A stretch of DNA of 64,000 nt from Candidatus Nitrosotenuis aquarius (GCF_002787055.1 NZ_CP024808.1:1576328-1640327), one strand, 5' to 3'. Positions 7,580-17,193 are shown, counted from the stretch's first letter. Made by a program: numbers and translations. Notes: generated from the letters alone by a model not told the origin.

Positions 7580-8134
7580 TTACTTTGTCAAAGAATCAAT
7601 CTTCTCTTTGATATCTTTCAAATAATCCAGATTGGTTAGTTTTTCTTTGGTCTCATTCTGGAAACTTACTATCTGTTTCATGTATTCTCCAAACACGCCA
7701 TATTTTTCAATCATTATTCCAAACTGTTTATCTATACTTCCCAATTGTTTATCTATGCTACCAAGTGATCCGGCAACCTGAGACATTGCAGTTATCCCAT
7801 GGTACATCTGTTCGGCATTGATCGTATTCAGACAATAATCCCAGTTGGGTTCCTTGCCTTTGTAATTTTCAGATTTAGATACTTTGTACATCGAGCCTTG
7901 TCTTAACAATCTAATGTCATTCATTTCCACGTAGTTACGGAATAGGGATATGCTTCTTTCATCGCCTTTGACAATGACTTCGACTCTGTTTTCTGTAGGT
8001 TTTTCTCCAAAGATGTTGTGAGCTACTATCTTCAGATTATATGTTGATGTAGCATGATATGCCAATGCAGGTCTTAACCCTACATCGGTGACTTTTCCAC
8101 CGTCTGCTGAAATGTAGAATCTCTTAATTGGCAT
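7580..8134 (-). CDS. Acylphosphatase-like domain protein with coiled-coil tail
   Basis: A 184-residue protein. Residues 5-75 resemble acylphosphatase: VTDVGLRPALAYHA (compare VxGVGFRP), then LKIVAHNIFGE and RVEVIVKGDERSISLF, with the substrate-binding Arg and a possible catalytic Asn kept. The C-terminal half has a repeated SLGSIDKQ/LGSIDKQ unit and an amphipathic helix likely to form a coiled coil. No partner such as HypF is nearby. The upstream small gene overlaps its start by 11 bp. Confidence 0.6.
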   Translation of the reverse strand: MPIKRFYISADGGKVTDVGLRPALAYHATSTYNLKIVAHNIFGEKPTENRVEVIVKGDERSISLFRNYVEMNDIRLLRQGSMYKVSKSENYKGKEPNWDYCLNTINAEQMYHGITAMSQVAGSLGSIDKQLGSIDKQFGIMIEKYGVFGEYMKQIVSFQNETKEKLTNLDYLKDIKEKIDSLTK

Positions 8135-8330
8135 CGCCAGGGAATCTCCGTGTTTTTATTTCCGAGTTATTCCCTAATTCAACTTGGAAAGGATAACCCT
8201 TAAAGCTGTATGTCGACGTACCTGAAACATGTGTTTCGGGTATGTTTTTCACTGAATATGCAAAATCGTCATTTTTTGTTACAATCACCGCAAACAGTAG
8301 CATAGTGGCAAAAATACTATTTAATCTCAA
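8124..8330 (-). CDS. Small secreted or membrane-anchored hypothetical protein
   Basis: A 68-residue frame from TTG 8330. The N-terminus is hydrophobic (SIFATMLLFAVIVT) like a signal peptide. A TATATAC element about 27 bp upstream fits a leaderless transcript starting at this TTG. It overlaps the acylphosphatase-like gene by 11 bp. No family recognised, so the gene is plausible but not certain. Confidence 0.4.
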   Translation of the reverse strand: MRLNSIFATMLLFAVIVTKNDDFAYSVKNIPETHVSGTSTYSFKGYPFQVELGNNSEIKTRRFPGDAN

Positions 8331-8562
8331 TTGACAAAACTCACGAAATACAGTATATAACGTTAATGGACAATTTTCCCAAAAGTCTGATACTTTCGAT
8401 AAAAATCAGGCAAACAGATGAAAATTGTGAATGACTCGCCTCGATTCAGCGTGTCGAAAAGGACAATGGAGATGAAATTATGACGTTGCTCTATTATTGG
8501 AAGTTTTACGTGGGCAAAACTGATTAGAAATCGATTGGACGACTTGTCTTCACCGATGATTT

Positions 8563-9504
8563 TTACAGTTCCCTGTTGGTTCCAATCAGATCCCAAGAGT
8601 TTCCATCGTCTGAGCTCTTGTAGACTTCTTGATATCCCTCAGGCGCATATCCTGCCACATACAAGGCCTTGTTTTGTGCATCGATTGCTATGCTCATGAT
8701 GGTCAACTCTGGCGTACTTATCTCATCCCAGCTTAATCCAAGATTGGATGACCTTGTGAGGCCAAACTCCTCAGTCGATGCATAAAGAATACCGTCCTCA
8801 TCAAAGGCTAAAGAAAGCGCAGGCAGTCCTTTGTATTGCTCAATCTGAGTCCAAGTGTTTGCGCCGTCCATTGATTGGTGTACTCCTTTTGCGGTAGCCG
8901 CAAAGACCACGTTTGCGTCATTCGGTGATATGGCAAGCGCGGAGACAAACTCTGGAAACTCTAATGTCTGCCAAGTCTTTCCGGAATCTGTTGTTTTGAA
9001 CAGTCCGCGTCCTGCACTGTCATGACCAATTATCACATTTGGATCTGATCTGCTGATACTCATTGCATGAAAGTCAACAGGCGGATCAAGTACTGTGGAG
9101 ACTTGCTGCCAAGTTTTTCCTCCATCCGTGCTTTTGATCAGCCCAGTGTTACCGCCAGTTGCAGGGTGTCCGCTCGCATAGAGAGGCACTCCTCGAGTGT
9201 ATGGAGCATTGAACGCCATGTAGTCTGCCCTTTGCTCGTCTACTTTGCTTGGAGGCCCGTCATTTACGCTCCAATAAAAATCCCCATGTGTTGCTATGTA
9301 CAAGATGTTTCTGTTGTCGGGATCAAATCCTAGTCCGTGAATATGTCTCCAGAAAACCGTTCTTGGATTGATTTCCGAGTTTTCATGCGTGTTGACTGCA
9401 AAATTTGCCAAGAACACCCCAGCTAGACCTCCTATGACCAACGCAATTCCGATTATCAAGATGACGAGTTTTGTGGGTGGTGTTTTTGTTAGCACTTTAA
9501 ACAT
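8563..9504 (-). CDS. Membrane-anchored BNR/sortilin-like beta-propeller protein
   Basis: A 313-residue protein with one N-terminal membrane helix (residues 12-34) and then an extracellular beta-propeller. Repeats of the type STDGGKTWQQV, TTDSGKTWQTL, SMDGANTWTQI and SSDDGNSWDLI are BNR/Asp-box motifs. The visible repeats fit a sortilin-like or photosystem-assembly-like propeller; the ligand is unknown. It is divergent from the PII-like gene across an intergenic copy of the island's palindrome (9574). A TTAAAAG element sits about 25 bp upstream of ATG 9504. Confidence 0.75.
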   Translation of the reverse strand: MFKVLTKTPPTKLVILIIGIALVIGGLAGVFLANFAVNTHENSEINPRTVFWRHIHGLGFDPDNRNILYIATHGDFYWSVNDGPPSKVDEQRADYMAFNAPYTRGVPLYASGHPATGGNTGLIKSTDGGKTWQQVSTVLDPPVDFHAMSISRSDPNVIIGHDSAGRGLFKTTDSGKTWQTLEFPEFVSALAISPNDANVVFAATAKGVHQSMDGANTWTQIEQYKGLPALSLAFDEDGILYASTEEFGLTRSSNLGLSWDEISTPELTIMSIAIDAQNKALYVAGYAPEGYQEVYKSSDDGNSWDLIGTNREL

Positions 9505-9573
9505 TAGATATCGATAATTGTGGATTGTCTTTTAATTAGTTATAGTTAACTAGCTGTAGACACCGGTTACTGT

Positions 9574-9587
9574 TTTACAAATGTAAA
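9574..9587. promoter_or_regulatory. Island operator 1 (BNR / PII-like divergent promoters)
   Basis: TTTACA-AA-TGTAAA, a perfect-arm copy of the palindrome found before most units of the 9.5-30.5 kb island. It lies in the spacer between the BNR-protein gene and the PII-like gene. Unlike most copies it is not 8-9 bp from an evident box A, so its target is unclear. Confidence 0.6.
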
Positions 9588-9674
9588 TTTAAATTTGACA
9601 ATTTTTTTGTAGATTATTTTTTTCGCAAACATATCTCAAATATGTTTATAGTTGACAATCGGTTTCTATACTCA

Positions 9675-9983
9675 ATGAAAAAAATTGAAGTTTATCTTCA
9701 ATCCGGCAAATTGGAGCAGATAGTTGAGACAATAGAACAAGTAGGCCAGAAAGGACTGACAGTATTTTATGCACGAGGACGTGGAGACGCAGAACGCTCA
9801 AAGATACATGGCCAACGAGGAGTAAAAATGCAGGAAGCCATGTTCAATATGGTTGACTGTGTTGTTGCTGTCGTGGAAGACAAATTGGTTGACGCTTTGG
9901 TGACAAAGATAAAGAAGCAAGTAGATGGCGACAATAAGGGACTAGTCATAGTTTCAAGTATTGACGATGCCATAAAACTATGA
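9675..9983 (+). CDS. PII (GlnB/GlnK)-like signalling protein
   Basis: A 102-residue protein with the ferredoxin-like PII fold: MKKIEVYLQSGKLEQIVETI at the start, a T-loop region GLTVFYARGRGDAERSKIHGQRG and a C-terminal KGLVIVSSIDDAI strand/helix. The T-loop lacks the classical uridylylated Tyr context. The start is ATG 9675: an ATGTTTATA upstream (9642) is better explained as the box A, 25 bp away, than as a start codon. No amt or glutamine synthetase gene adjoins it; the copper/redox island context suggests an unusual paralogue. Confidence 0.75.
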   Translation: MKKIEVYLQSGKLEQIVETIEQVGQKGLTVFYARGRGDAERSKIHGQRGVKMQEAMFNMVDCVVAVVEDKLVDALVTKIKKQVDGDNKGLVIVSSIDDAIKL

Positions 9984-10003
9984 TTCGTAAAAAACAAAAT
10001 GAA

Positions 10004-10558
10004 CTAGTCCATCAGATTTTTTTCTTCAAGTAATGCATGCAAAGTGTACACTGATCTACGTACTTCGGACTCTTTTTTTGCGCCGGTGCACACTACTTTT
10101 CCCGACGCAAATATCAAACTCACCGTCTTTGGATCAGGCATTCGGTATATGAGGCCTGGAAACTGTTCTGGCTCGTACATGCTTCGCGGCAGTATTCTTG
10201 CGGCCTCCTCCAGGTGCACTCTGCTGCCTAGGTCTACAGAGGCGACTATGTTTTGAATCGTTATGGTCGCATCATTGTCTATTCTTATTCCACCGTTTCG
10301 AAGATTTTGTACAACGTTTCTTACAGCCTTGATGGACTCTTCTTCTGACTTTGCTCCAGTACAGACCATCTTACCGGTGCGAAAAATCAATGTTGCAGTC
10401 ATTGGAGACTCTAGTCTGAAGACGAGCCCTGGAAATTGGTCTGGGTTGTACTCCACATCTGGAAAGATCTTTACGAGAAGATCAAGATCGATTTTTTGTC
10501 CTACCGACGCAGAGGCTACAACATTCTGTATGGTGATTACTGGCTTTACCTGTAACAC
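10004..10558 (-). CDS. tbp: TATA-binding protein, second paralogue
   Basis: A 184-residue TBP with its two symmetric repeats: ITIQNVVASASVG...FPGLVFRLESP...GKMVCTGAKSEEE and ITIQNIVASVDLG...FPGLIYRMPDP...GKVVCTGAKKESE. The DNA-intercalating Phe residues are in place. It is clearly diverged from the other TBP in the window (55858-56418). The start is GTG 10558, about 27 bp downstream of TTAAATAT. The island palindrome at 10596-10609 ends 9 bp upstream of that box A, so this TBP belongs to the putative copper regulon. Basal promoter binding is the family role; selective use is inference. Confidence 0.9.
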   Translation of the reverse strand: MLQVKPVITIQNVVASASVGQKIDLDLLVKIFPDVEYNPDQFPGLVFRLESPMTATLIFRTGKMVCTGAKSEEESIKAVRNVVQNLRNGGIRIDNDATITIQNIVASVDLGSRVHLEEAARILPRSMYEPEQFPGLIYRMPDPKTVSLIFASGKVVCTGAKKESEVRRSVYTLHALLEEKNLMD

Positions 10559-10595
10559 GAGCTCTGCATCACAATATCATATTTAACCAACGTAC

Positions 10596-10609
10596 TTTAC
10601 AAACGTAAG
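10596..10609. promoter_or_regulatory. Island operator 2 (TBP paralogue promoter)
   Basis: Read on the minus strand it is CTTACGTTTGTAAA followed by GTACGTTGG and then TTAAATAT, i.e. 9 bp from box A, which in turn is about 27 bp from the TBP GTG start. Confidence 0.65.
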
Positions 10610-10682
10610 ATTTCGGTGCTCATTTCGTCATCTGCGTATGTTCTAACTGGAAAGTCATTTTTCACATGTTTGAAGCAATATA

Positions 10683-10696
10683 TTTACAATTGTAAA
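10683..10696. promoter_or_regulatory. Island operator 3 (DsbA-like / multicopper oxidase promoter)
   Basis: TTTACAATTGTAAA, a perfect 14-bp palindrome. The likely box A (TATTTAAG, about 10715) is 18-20 bp further on, a wider gap than at the other sites. Confidence 0.65.
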
Positions 10697-10738
10697 CCGG
10701 ATATTCGGTATCGCGTATTTAAGCTCCAAGAATCCAAT

Positions 10739-11512
10739 ATGGTTTATCTATTTTGGATGGTGTCAAAAATCTCTCAAAGATTCACCCTTGAAATAACAAA
10801 ATCTACCATAATATTCGCTGCACTGTTCTTGGTTTTCGGATACTTTGTAGGCAATGTTCTTCCAATATCTGGCGGATCTGCGTCCGTTTCTATAAAGCAG
10901 GTTGATGCTGGTGCTTCGGCAGGCGAGTTACAGCAACAGCAGGCACCTTCCAATGTCAAGCTGGAGGTGGAGGACGACCCTACGATAGGGAGCAAGGACG
11001 CCAAGGTGATCTTTTATGAGTTCAGCGACTTCCAGTGCCCGTTCTGCAGAAGGTTCTTCACTGACAGTCTTTCACAACTGGAAAAAGAATATGTCTACAC
11101 CGGCAAGGTTCTTTTTGTCTACAAGGACTTTCCTCTGACTCAGATTCATCCTGGCGCCTTGCCAGCTGCAGTGTATTCAGAGTGCGCCAACAAGCAGGGC
11201 AAGTGGAGGGAGTTCCACGACATGGTGTTCAACGAGCAGAACAAGCAGGGCGGCGGCACCGTCCAGTTCGGCCAGGCCGAGCTCGACCAGTGGGCAAAGA
11301 CGGCAGGTCTGGACGCAACGGAGCTTGCCAAGTGCGTACAGGATCCGAGTGTTGTTGCGGAGGTCCAGAGCGACCAGAACACCGGGGTATCTTTGGGGGT
11401 ATCTGGCACACCGTCCTTCTTCATCGGCTCTCAGGACAAGGGCTTTGTCAACGTTGTAGGTGCGCAGCCGTATGCTGTCCTAAAGCAGGCAATAGACCAG
11501 AAGCTAAACTGA
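10739..11512 (+). CDS. Membrane-anchored DsbA-like thiol-disulfide oxidoreductase
   Basis: A protein of about 257 residues with one N-terminal membrane helix (FAALFLVFGYFVGNVLP), a linker, and a DsbA/thioredoxin_4 domain facing outside. The active site FSDFQCPFC is near residue 100; GVSGTPSFFIG carries the cis-Pro. It would introduce or isomerise disulfides in exported proteins, here possibly the copper proteins around it. ATG 10739 is about 25 bp from TATTTAAG; ATG 10757 (MVSKISQ) is the alternative. The multicopper oxidase gene follows 25 bp downstream. The 11.2-11.5 kb part is GC-richer than its neighbours. Confidence 0.85.
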   Translation: MVYLFWMVSKISQRFTLEITKSTIIFAALFLVFGYFVGNVLPISGGSASVSIKQVDAGASAGELQQQQAPSNVKLEVEDDPTIGSKDAKVIFYEFSDFQCPFCRRFFTDSLSQLEKEYVYTGKVLFVYKDFPLTQIHPGALPAAVYSECANKQGKWREFHDMVFNEQNKQGGGTVQFGQAELDQWAKTAGLDATELAKCVQDPSVVAEVQSDQNTGVSLGVSGTPSFFIGSQDKGFVNVVGAQPYAVLKQAIDQKLN

Positions 11513-11537
11513 TTGTCTCACTTGGAATGCAAACCCG

Positions 11538-13166
11538 ATGATCCTTATGAAAAAGTCAGTCAGAAATGCCCTCTTGGTCATGGTAATAATCATAGTTTCA
11601 GTTGTCTCGGCTTCTGGATATTTTCTGCTGGCCAACAAAATATCTGGACCCGAGTTTGATTCAGATGCAGCCAACGGGGTTTCTCTGGACAGATCTCTAC
11701 AGGGACTCGCCGCTCTTGACTCCAGGGAGCAAAATCTTTCCGACGGCGATGTTTTCAACATGGATGCCAGAAAAGCAACTAAGAGAATTGATGGCAGTGA
11801 GATATCCATGTACGCCTATAATGGCCAGATACCAGGACCTGTCCTGAAAGTCAGACAAGGGAACTCGTTAACTGTAAATTTCACCAATAATCTTGATGTT
11901 GACACGACTGTGCACTGGCACGGAATAAGGGTCAAGAACGAGTTCGACGGAGTACCGGGTGTAACTCAGAGAGCAATCAGACCTGGAGAGAGTTTTGCCT
12001 ATCGACTGGACTTTCCAGATGCTGGTGTCTACTGGTACCATCCTCATGTCCGTGAGGATTACCAGCAGGAACTAGGTCTGTACGGCAACATAATCGTGCA
12101 GCCGTCTGATCCTAGATACTACAACCAGGTCAACAGAGAGGAGATGCTGATTCTTGACGACATCATGTTAGTGGGTGGGGACGTCGAGGCGTTCTCAAAA
12201 GATTATGTGAAACGAACCCTCATGGGCAGGTTCGGCAACGTCATGCTTCTCAACGGCAAAGAGGACTACAGACTGGATGTTAAGAAGGGCGAGAAGGTCA
12301 GGTTCTACATAACTGACGCCGCAAATGCGAGGACCTTCAACCTTTCAGTGGAAGGGCAGCAGATGGTGCTAGTCGGGGACGATTCTGGTAGGTATGAGAG
12401 GGACTCCCCTGTCGACAGTGTCGTGATCTCGCCGGGCGAGAGGAGGATAGTAGAGATCCAATTTGACAAACCAGGCAGTTTCGACATCATCCACATAACT
12501 CCGGACTCAGGATATGTTATTGGTGGCATCGAGGTGTCCAACGTCGGTCTGGCCTTGGGAAGGAAAGAAAACGTCTTGCCGCCAAGCATCAGGGGCCAGA
12601 TAGACAAGTTTGACGGATATCTGAAAAAATCACCAGACATTGAGATGCAGTTGAAATCGGAGCTCACTGGAATGATGTCGAGGACAGGGGGCGGCACAAT
12701 GTCGCACACCATGCCTGATGGATCTGTCATGAGAACCTCTATGACAATGGACGAGTCAGGCCCAATAGAATGGGAGGACGACAAGTTCATGATGAACTCC
12801 ATGTCGAACAGCGAGAACACCAGGTGGGTAATCAGGGACGCAAAGACCGGCAAAGAGAACGATGATCTGATGTATAATTTCAAAGTAGGTGACATCAAAA
12901 AGGTCAGAATATACAACGACCCAAGCTCAATGCATCCAATGCAGCACCCAATACACCTGCACGGCCAGAGGTTCCTAGTGCTAAGCGAGGACGGAATGAC
13001 AAACGACAACTTGGCATGGAAGGATACGGTATTAGTCAAGAAAGGATCTACCGTGGACCTGTTGGTTGACTTCACGAATCCCGGTAACTGGGTGATTCAC
13101 TGCCACATACCGGAACACATGGAATCGGGGATGATGGCAAAATTCTCCGTGAGCGAAAAACCCTGA
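11538..13166 (+). CDS. Multicopper oxidase (laccase/CueO-like)
   Basis: A 542-residue exported protein with an N-terminal membrane/signal helix and three cupredoxin domains. Copper ligands: HWHG (about 128), YWYHPH (about 165), then near the C-terminus HPMQHPIHLHGQ and HCHIPEHMESGMM, giving the trinuclear cluster and the type 1 site with a Met axial ligand. A Met-rich loop (about 375-425: MMSRTGGGTMSHTM and so on) resembles the Cu(I)-binding insert of CueO. The likely role is Cu(I) oxidation or detoxification outside the membrane. ATG 11547 is an alternative start. It is co-transcribed with the DsbA-like gene. Confidence 0.9.
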   Translation: MILMKKSVRNALLVMVIIIVSVVSASGYFLLANKISGPEFDSDAANGVSLDRSLQGLAALDSREQNLSDGDVFNMDARKATKRIDGSEISMYAYNGQIPGPVLKVRQGNSLTVNFTNNLDVDTTVHWHGIRVKNEFDGVPGVTQRAIRPGESFAYRLDFPDAGVYWYHPHVREDYQQELGLYGNIIVQPSDPRYYNQVNREEMLILDDIMLVGGDVEAFSKDYVKRTLMGRFGNVMLLNGKEDYRLDVKKGEKVRFYITDAANARTFNLSVEGQQMVLVGDDSGRYERDSPVDSVVISPGERRIVEIQFDKPGSFDIIHITPDSGYVIGGIEVSNVGLALGRKENVLPPSIRGQIDKFDGYLKKSPDIEMQLKSELTGMMSRTGGGTMSHTMPDGSVMRTSMTMDESGPIEWEDDKFMMNSMSNSENTRWVIRDAKTGKENDDLMYNFKVGDIKKVRIYNDPSSMHPMQHPIHLHGQRFLVLSEDGMTNDNLAWKDTVLVKKGSTVDLLVDFTNPGNWVIHCHIPEHMESGMMAKFSVSEKP

Positions 13167-13203
13167 AACATGTTTTAATAACAACCTCGGTTACGGTGTC
13201 TAA

Positions 13204-13743
13204 ATGAAAGTGATTAGAAACATCATTGAGGTTGAAAGGAAGCCGAAATATGCGCTCTTGACATTTCTTATGTCGCTTGTTCTTTTCACCGTGTTCATAC
13301 TAGTTAACAACGTCTCAATGTTTTTGTCAGCGTTTGATGCCACAAAAGACCTCTGGCTCATGACGAGCGTCTTTGTAAGTGCAGTCGAGATGGTCTCGGA
13401 AGTTGGCGGCGCTGCTGTAATTGCGTCATCCATCATAATATCAATCCTGGGTGGCATAAGCATAGCCATGCTTGTCTACAAGATGAAGAACACCGCAAGA
13501 ATCGAGGGAGGTGGTCTGATGAGCTTTGGAGGCCTCTTTGGCGGAGCACTGTCCTCTACATGTTCGGCTTGCTCAGCTACGTTGATATCGGTTCTCGGCA
13601 TTGCTGGCGGACTGTCCTCATTTCCCTTCAAGGGACTTGAACTGAGTACTGCGAGTATCGCTGTCCTGATCGTGTCGATTTATTTCACGGCAAAGACGCT
13701 CGACGGGCAAACGTGCAGCTTGAAGGACAGAATCAAGAACTAA
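13204..13743 (+). CDS. Four-helix membrane protein with a CxxC motif
   Basis: A 179-residue protein with about five hydrophobic segments and a glycine-rich FGGLFGGALSSTCSACSATLISVLG stretch placing a CSAC motif in or near the membrane; another Cys is near the C-terminus. I do not recognise the family. A TTTTAATAAC box lies about 30 bp upstream of its ATG, so it may have its own promoter as well as being downstream of the multicopper oxidase. A role in copper or thiol chemistry is inferred from context only. Confidence 0.6.
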   Translation: MKVIRNIIEVERKPKYALLTFLMSLVLFTVFILVNNVSMFLSAFDATKDLWLMTSVFVSAVEMVSEVGGAAVIASSIIISILGGISIAMLVYKMKNTARIEGGGLMSFGGLFGGALSSTCSACSATLISVLGIAGGLSSFPFKGLELSTASIAVLIVSIYFTAKTLDGQTCSLKDRIKN

Positions 13744-13761
13744 TTATTCCGCGCCAGTAAT

Positions 13762-13775
13762 TTTACATTTGTAAA
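13762..13775. promoter_or_regulatory. Island operator 4 (small TRASH protein / DsbA-like 2 promoter)
   Basis: TTTACATTTGTAAA followed by TTACTGTA and TTAATATAT (8 bp from operator to box A). The GTG of the small TRASH protein is about 29 bp after the box A. The arrangement is nearly identical to those at 18197 and 21315. Confidence 0.7.
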
Positions 13776-13812
13776 TTACTGTATTAATATATCTCACATT
13801 CAAACCAAAATC

Positions 13813-13989
13813 GTGTTCGGATTACTTAAGAGACACTGTCCAGTGTGTGGAATGGATGTTGATAAGGAGTCCTCGATCAAAAGATTCGGAAAACACTTTT
13901 GTTCTATGGAGCACGCTGAAAAGTTTGCTTCGGAAAACGAATCTAGACAACAAGATGATTCGCGCAATCACGGCGGCGGTTGCTGTTAG
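13813..13989 (+). CDS. 58-residue YHS/TRASH-type metal-binding protein
   Basis: The frame from GTG 13813 reads FGLLKRHCPVCGMDVDKESS, then RFGKHFCSMEHAEKF and ends in GGGCC. CxxCG...CSxxH is the TRASH/YHS zinc-or-copper knuckle. It is a paralogue of the protein at 29769-29951, which has the same layout and also ends GGCC. The GTG is about 29 bp from a TATA box and the operator, and the DsbA-like gene follows 26 bp downstream. The terminal Cys pair suggests copper carriage or sensing; that is inference. Confidence 0.75.
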   Translation: MFGLLKRHCPVCGMDVDKESSIKRFGKHFCSMEHAEKFASENESRQQDDSRNHGGGCC

Positions 13990-14015
13990 TTTAGACGTGC
14001 GATGGATGGCAAGAG

Positions 14016-14777
14016 ATGTCCAATGAAAATTCTGGAAGGACAAAAAGCATAACCAAAACAACGATCGTTTTTGGCGTAGTGCTTCTAGTGCTTGGCTATT
14101 TTGTGGGAAACACCGTCCCACTAACAAGTATTAACAGTGGACAGCAGGCAAATGTAGGTACAATAATCTCGACCGTTGGCCAAAATGACAAGTCGCCTTC
14201 AACCAAGTTTGCTGGAAGCGTGAATTTTGATGTTCCTACAATAGCAAAATTCAAGGGATCTGAATCCGCAAGACTGAATTTGGTGGAATTTGGAGACTAT
14301 CAATGCCCATTCTGTGAAAAATTCTTCAAGGAGACCGAACCAATTCTCGAAGATGAATACATCAATACAGGAAAAGTAAAATTTTATTTTCTTGATGTTT
14401 CAATACTTGGATCTGATTCACTTGTGCTCGCACAAGCATCATGGTGTGCAGATGAGCAAGGAAAATACTATGAATATCATGACTATATCTATGCAAATCA
14501 GGGGCAGGAAAACAGTGGCTGGGGGACCACTGACAAGGTGAAGGGCCTTGCTAGGAACATTCCGGGAATCGACACGGAAAAATTCAATCAGTGTCTTGAC
14601 GCCAAAAAATACGAGTCAAGAAGTCAGCAGCTGACGCAGTTCGCCCAACAACTCGGTCTTACTGGTACACCTACGATGTTTGTAGGAAACTCAGAACTTG
14701 GCTATACAAAAATCACAGGCGCGCAGCCATATTCTGTATTCAAACAGGTAATCGAAAAATATCTAGAACAGATCTGA
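14016..14777 (+). CDS. Second DsbA-like thiol-disulfide oxidoreductase
   Basis: A 253-residue protein with an N-terminal membrane anchor (VFGVVLLVLGYFVGNTVP) and an external DsbA-like domain: LVEFGDYQCPFCEKFF (active site CPFC, near residue 98) and GLTGTPTMFVG with the cis-Pro. It is a paralogue of the protein at 10739-11512 and probably acts on exported cysteine proteins. It shares the promoter with the small TRASH protein and is convergent with copA. Confidence 0.85.
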   Translation: MSNENSGRTKSITKTTIVFGVVLLVLGYFVGNTVPLTSINSGQQANVGTIISTVGQNDKSPSTKFAGSVNFDVPTIAKFKGSESARLNLVEFGDYQCPFCEKFFKETEPILEDEYINTGKVKFYFLDVSILGSDSLVLAQASWCADEQGKYYEYHDYIYANQGQENSGWGTTDKVKGLARNIPGIDTEKFNQCLDAKKYESRSQQLTQFAQQLGLTGTPTMFVGNSELGYTKITGAQPYSVFKQVIEKYLEQI

Positions 14778-14784
14778 TTATGGT

Positions 14785-17193
14785 CTACTTTGTCGGTGAC
14801 CATCTCTTGAGTAACAGTGAGCTGCCTGTGACAGAAACAGAACTAGCAGCCATTGTGAGTCCAGCAAGTGCTGGATAAAGTAATCCAAGTCCTGCTATGG
14901 GGATTAGGGCCGCGTTGTATACAAAAGCGTAAAACAGATTCTGTTTTATCTTGCTGATTGTTTTCTTGCTGATCTCGATTGCCGTGACTACGTCCCTGAC
15001 GTCGTTTCTTATTAGAACAACCTTGCCAGATTCGATTGCAATGTCGGTGCCGCTCCCGACAGCAATGCCGACATCAGCCTGGGTTAGAGCAGCTGCATCG
15101 TTGACGCCGTCTCCTGCCATTGCAACCTTTTTTCCCTCTGCCTGCAGTTTTTTTATGACGTCTAGCTTGTCCGCGGGAAGAACATTTGCAATCACTCGCT
15201 CTATTCCTATTTCTTTTGCAACTGTATTGGATGTTCTCTGATTGTCACCCGTTAGCATAACAACTTCGATTCCTTTTGATTTTAGTGATTTCACAGCGTC
15301 TTTTGCACTCGGTTTTGCTGTGTCTATGAGCCCAAGTATTCCGATGATCTTATTATCCAAAGCAACAAGTATTGTTGTCTTGCCCTCGTCTTGCAGTTTT
15401 GTGGTTACTTCTTTGGCTTGAGAATCGTCAACTCCTCTTTCTGTGATGAATCCTTGGCTTCCGACAAGAATTTTTTTGCCGTCATATACAACATCGACTC
15501 CTCTCCCTGCTACAGAGATAAAGTCGGCCGGCTCTGCAATCACCAAGTTTTGTTCTTGGGCGTTTTTGACAATCGACTTTGCAAGGGGATGCTCGGAGTT
15601 TTTTTCTGCTATGGCAGCAATTTGCAGAATTCTGTTTTTATCAAAATTGACAATTGAGATTATGTCTGTTACCTCAGGACTTCCTTCGGTTAAAGTGCCG
15701 GTTTTATCAAAGACGGCGACTGTAATCTTGCCCAAAGTTTCTAGAGCTTCACCGCTTTTGAATATGACTCCATTTTGAGCGCTTTTGCTCATTCCTACCA
15801 TCACTGCAGTGGGCGTGGCAAGGCCTAGCGCACACGGACAGGCAACAACTAGTACTGCCACCGCCGGAATCAGAGATGCCGCAAGGTGGTGTTGGCCTGG
15901 CGCTGCGAAAACATACCATCCAGCAAAAGTAACTATTGATATGCCAATAACTACAAGTGCAAAATAGCCAGATATTTTATCGACCATTCTCTGCATCGGA
16001 GGTTTTCTGCCCATCGCGTCCTCGACCAGTTTTACAATTTGTGAGAGCATGCTCTCGCTTCCCACCTTTGTCGCCCGCACTATTAGGACACCGTCTTTGT
16101 TGACCGTGCTTCCTATTACAAAATCTCCCTGCTTCTTTTCAACTGCCACCGACTCTCCTGTGATCATTGACTCGTCTACTGCAGAATGCCCATCGATCAC
16201 TATGCCATCGACTGGGATCTTTTCTCCAGGACGAATCACTATGACGTCATCCTGCTTTATCATCTCAACAGGAATGTCAGTTTCTTTTCCGTCCTTCCTC
16301 AACCTTGCAGTCTTTGGTTGCAGCTCGAGCATTTTTTTGATTATTGATGAGGCCTTGCCCTTGGTCTTGTTCTCTAGATACTTTCCCAGAACTATGAATG
16401 TGATCACAACCGCGGCAGCATCATAGTAGATGTTGTGCCATACAAGGTTCGGAAACGTGTTGTAAGCGCTGAACAGATAGGCTGCAGTCGTGCCGATCAC
16501 TACAAGTGTGTCCATGTTTGCAGATTTCATTTTCGCAATCCTGAACGCTCCGATGTAGAACCTACTGCCAGTCGCAAACTGGACTATGCTTGCACAAGCG
16601 AACATAATGTAGCCGGCAATTTCAGTGCCGGCCCACGGAACAAACGATAGATATTCTGGGTATGCAAAAAGCAGAATTGGGACGGTGAATACGAGCCCGA
16701 CTGCGAACAATTTTCTGAGCTTTTTTGCCTCTATCTCTTCAGCCGATGCGGACAGGTCCTCACTTAGTATCTGGTATCCGTGCTTGCTAATTATCTGCCT
16801 GATGTCTGAAAGGGAAATCAGAGCCTGGTTGTATTCGATCACTGTTTGACTGTTCCCATAGTTAACAGATGCGTACCTGATTCCTTCAAGTTCTCGCAAT
16901 TTTTTCTCCAAGTTGTCTGCATCGCTTGAATCTGTGATACCACTTAGCTTCAAGGTGAGTTTCTCATAAACGACTTTGTAACCAACGTCCTGTATCGCGT
17001 CTTCGATCTTTCTCAAGTCGATTGAGGAGGGATCAAACTCCAAGACCGCCTTTTCTGCGGCAAGATTGACCTCGCATTTTTTAACGCCAGGAATGTCCAT
17101 GACGTAGTTTTGTATTGAATTAACACATCCAGCGCAGTGCATGCCACCTATCTTGATTGCAGTACGTTTGGTTTGAATCTGTTCGGAGCTCAT
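14785..17193 (-). CDS. copA: Copper-exporting P1B-type ATPase CopA
   Basis: An 802-residue Cu(+) pump. Residues 10-75 form a heavy-metal-associated domain with GMHCAGC. A second such domain (about 78-145) has lost its CxxC and reads SGITDSSDA, so it cannot bind metal in the usual way. Eight membrane helices follow, with [13 protein letters not shown] (the CPC ion site), TGES, the phosphorylation site DKTGTLT, the SEHPLAKSI motif, and [10 protein letters not shown]. It exports copper using ATP. The operator at 17243 ends 9 bp from TTAAGTATC, about 30 bp upstream of ATG 17193, and the Lrp-TRASH regulator is divergent across it. Confidence 0.95.
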   Translation of the reverse strand: MSSEQIQTKRTAIKIGGMHCAGCVNSIQNYVMDIPGVKKCEVNLAAEKAVLEFDPSSIDLRKIEDAIQDVGYKVVYEKLTLKLSGITDSSDADNLEKKLRELEGIRYASVNYGNSQTVIEYNQALISLSDIRQIISKHGYQILSEDLSASAEEIEAKKLRKLFAVGLVFTVPILLFAYPEYLSFVPWAGTEIAGYIMFACASIVQFATGSRFYIGAFRIAKMKSANMDTLVVIGTTAAYLFSAYNTFPNLVWHNIYYDAAAVVITFIVLGKYLENKTKGKASSIIKKMLELQPKTARLRKDGKETDIPVEMIKQDDVIVIRPGEKIPVDGIVIDGHSAVDESMITGESVAVEKKQGDFVIGSTVNKDGVLIVRATKVGSESMLSQIVKLVEDAMGRKPPMQRMVDKISGYFALVVIGISIVTFAGWYVFAAPGQHHLAASLIPAVAVLVVACPCALGLATPTAVMVGMSKSAQNGVIFKSGEALETLGKITVAVFDKTGTLTEGSPEVTDIISIVNFDKNRILQIAAIAEKNSEHPLAKSIVKNAQEQNLVIAEPADFISVAGRGVDVVYDGKKILVGSQGFITERGVDDSQAKEVTTKLQDEGKTTILVALDNKIIGILGLIDTAKPSAKDAVKSLKSKGIEVVMLTGDNQRTSNTVAKEIGIERVIANVLPADKLDVIKKLQAEGKKVAMAGDGVNDAAALTQADVGIAVGSGTDIAIESGKVVLIRNDVRDVVTAIEISKKTISKIKQNLFYAFVYNAALIPIAGLGLLYPALAGLTMAASSVSVTGSSLLLKRWSPTK

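Noticed and set aside
8363-8596. 77-residue minus-strand frame
   Set aside because: No promoter, no family pattern, and it overlaps the end of the BNR gene; probably chance. The stretch 8331-8562 otherwise holds only the promoter of the 68-residue frame.
9642-9674. ATG 9642 as start of the PII-like protein
   Set aside because: That ATG forms part of the box A (ATGTTTATA) 25 bp before ATG 9675, where PII proteins normally begin.
11146-11541. Several frames across the 3' end of the first DsbA-like gene
   Set aside because: Locally GC-rich sequence keeps other frames open; none shows a family pattern, whereas the DsbA frame has CPFC and the cis-Pro.
12305-13075. 256-residue minus-strand frame inside the multicopper oxidase gene
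   Set aside because: It is the antisense shadow of an intact copper oxidase with all ligands in frame.
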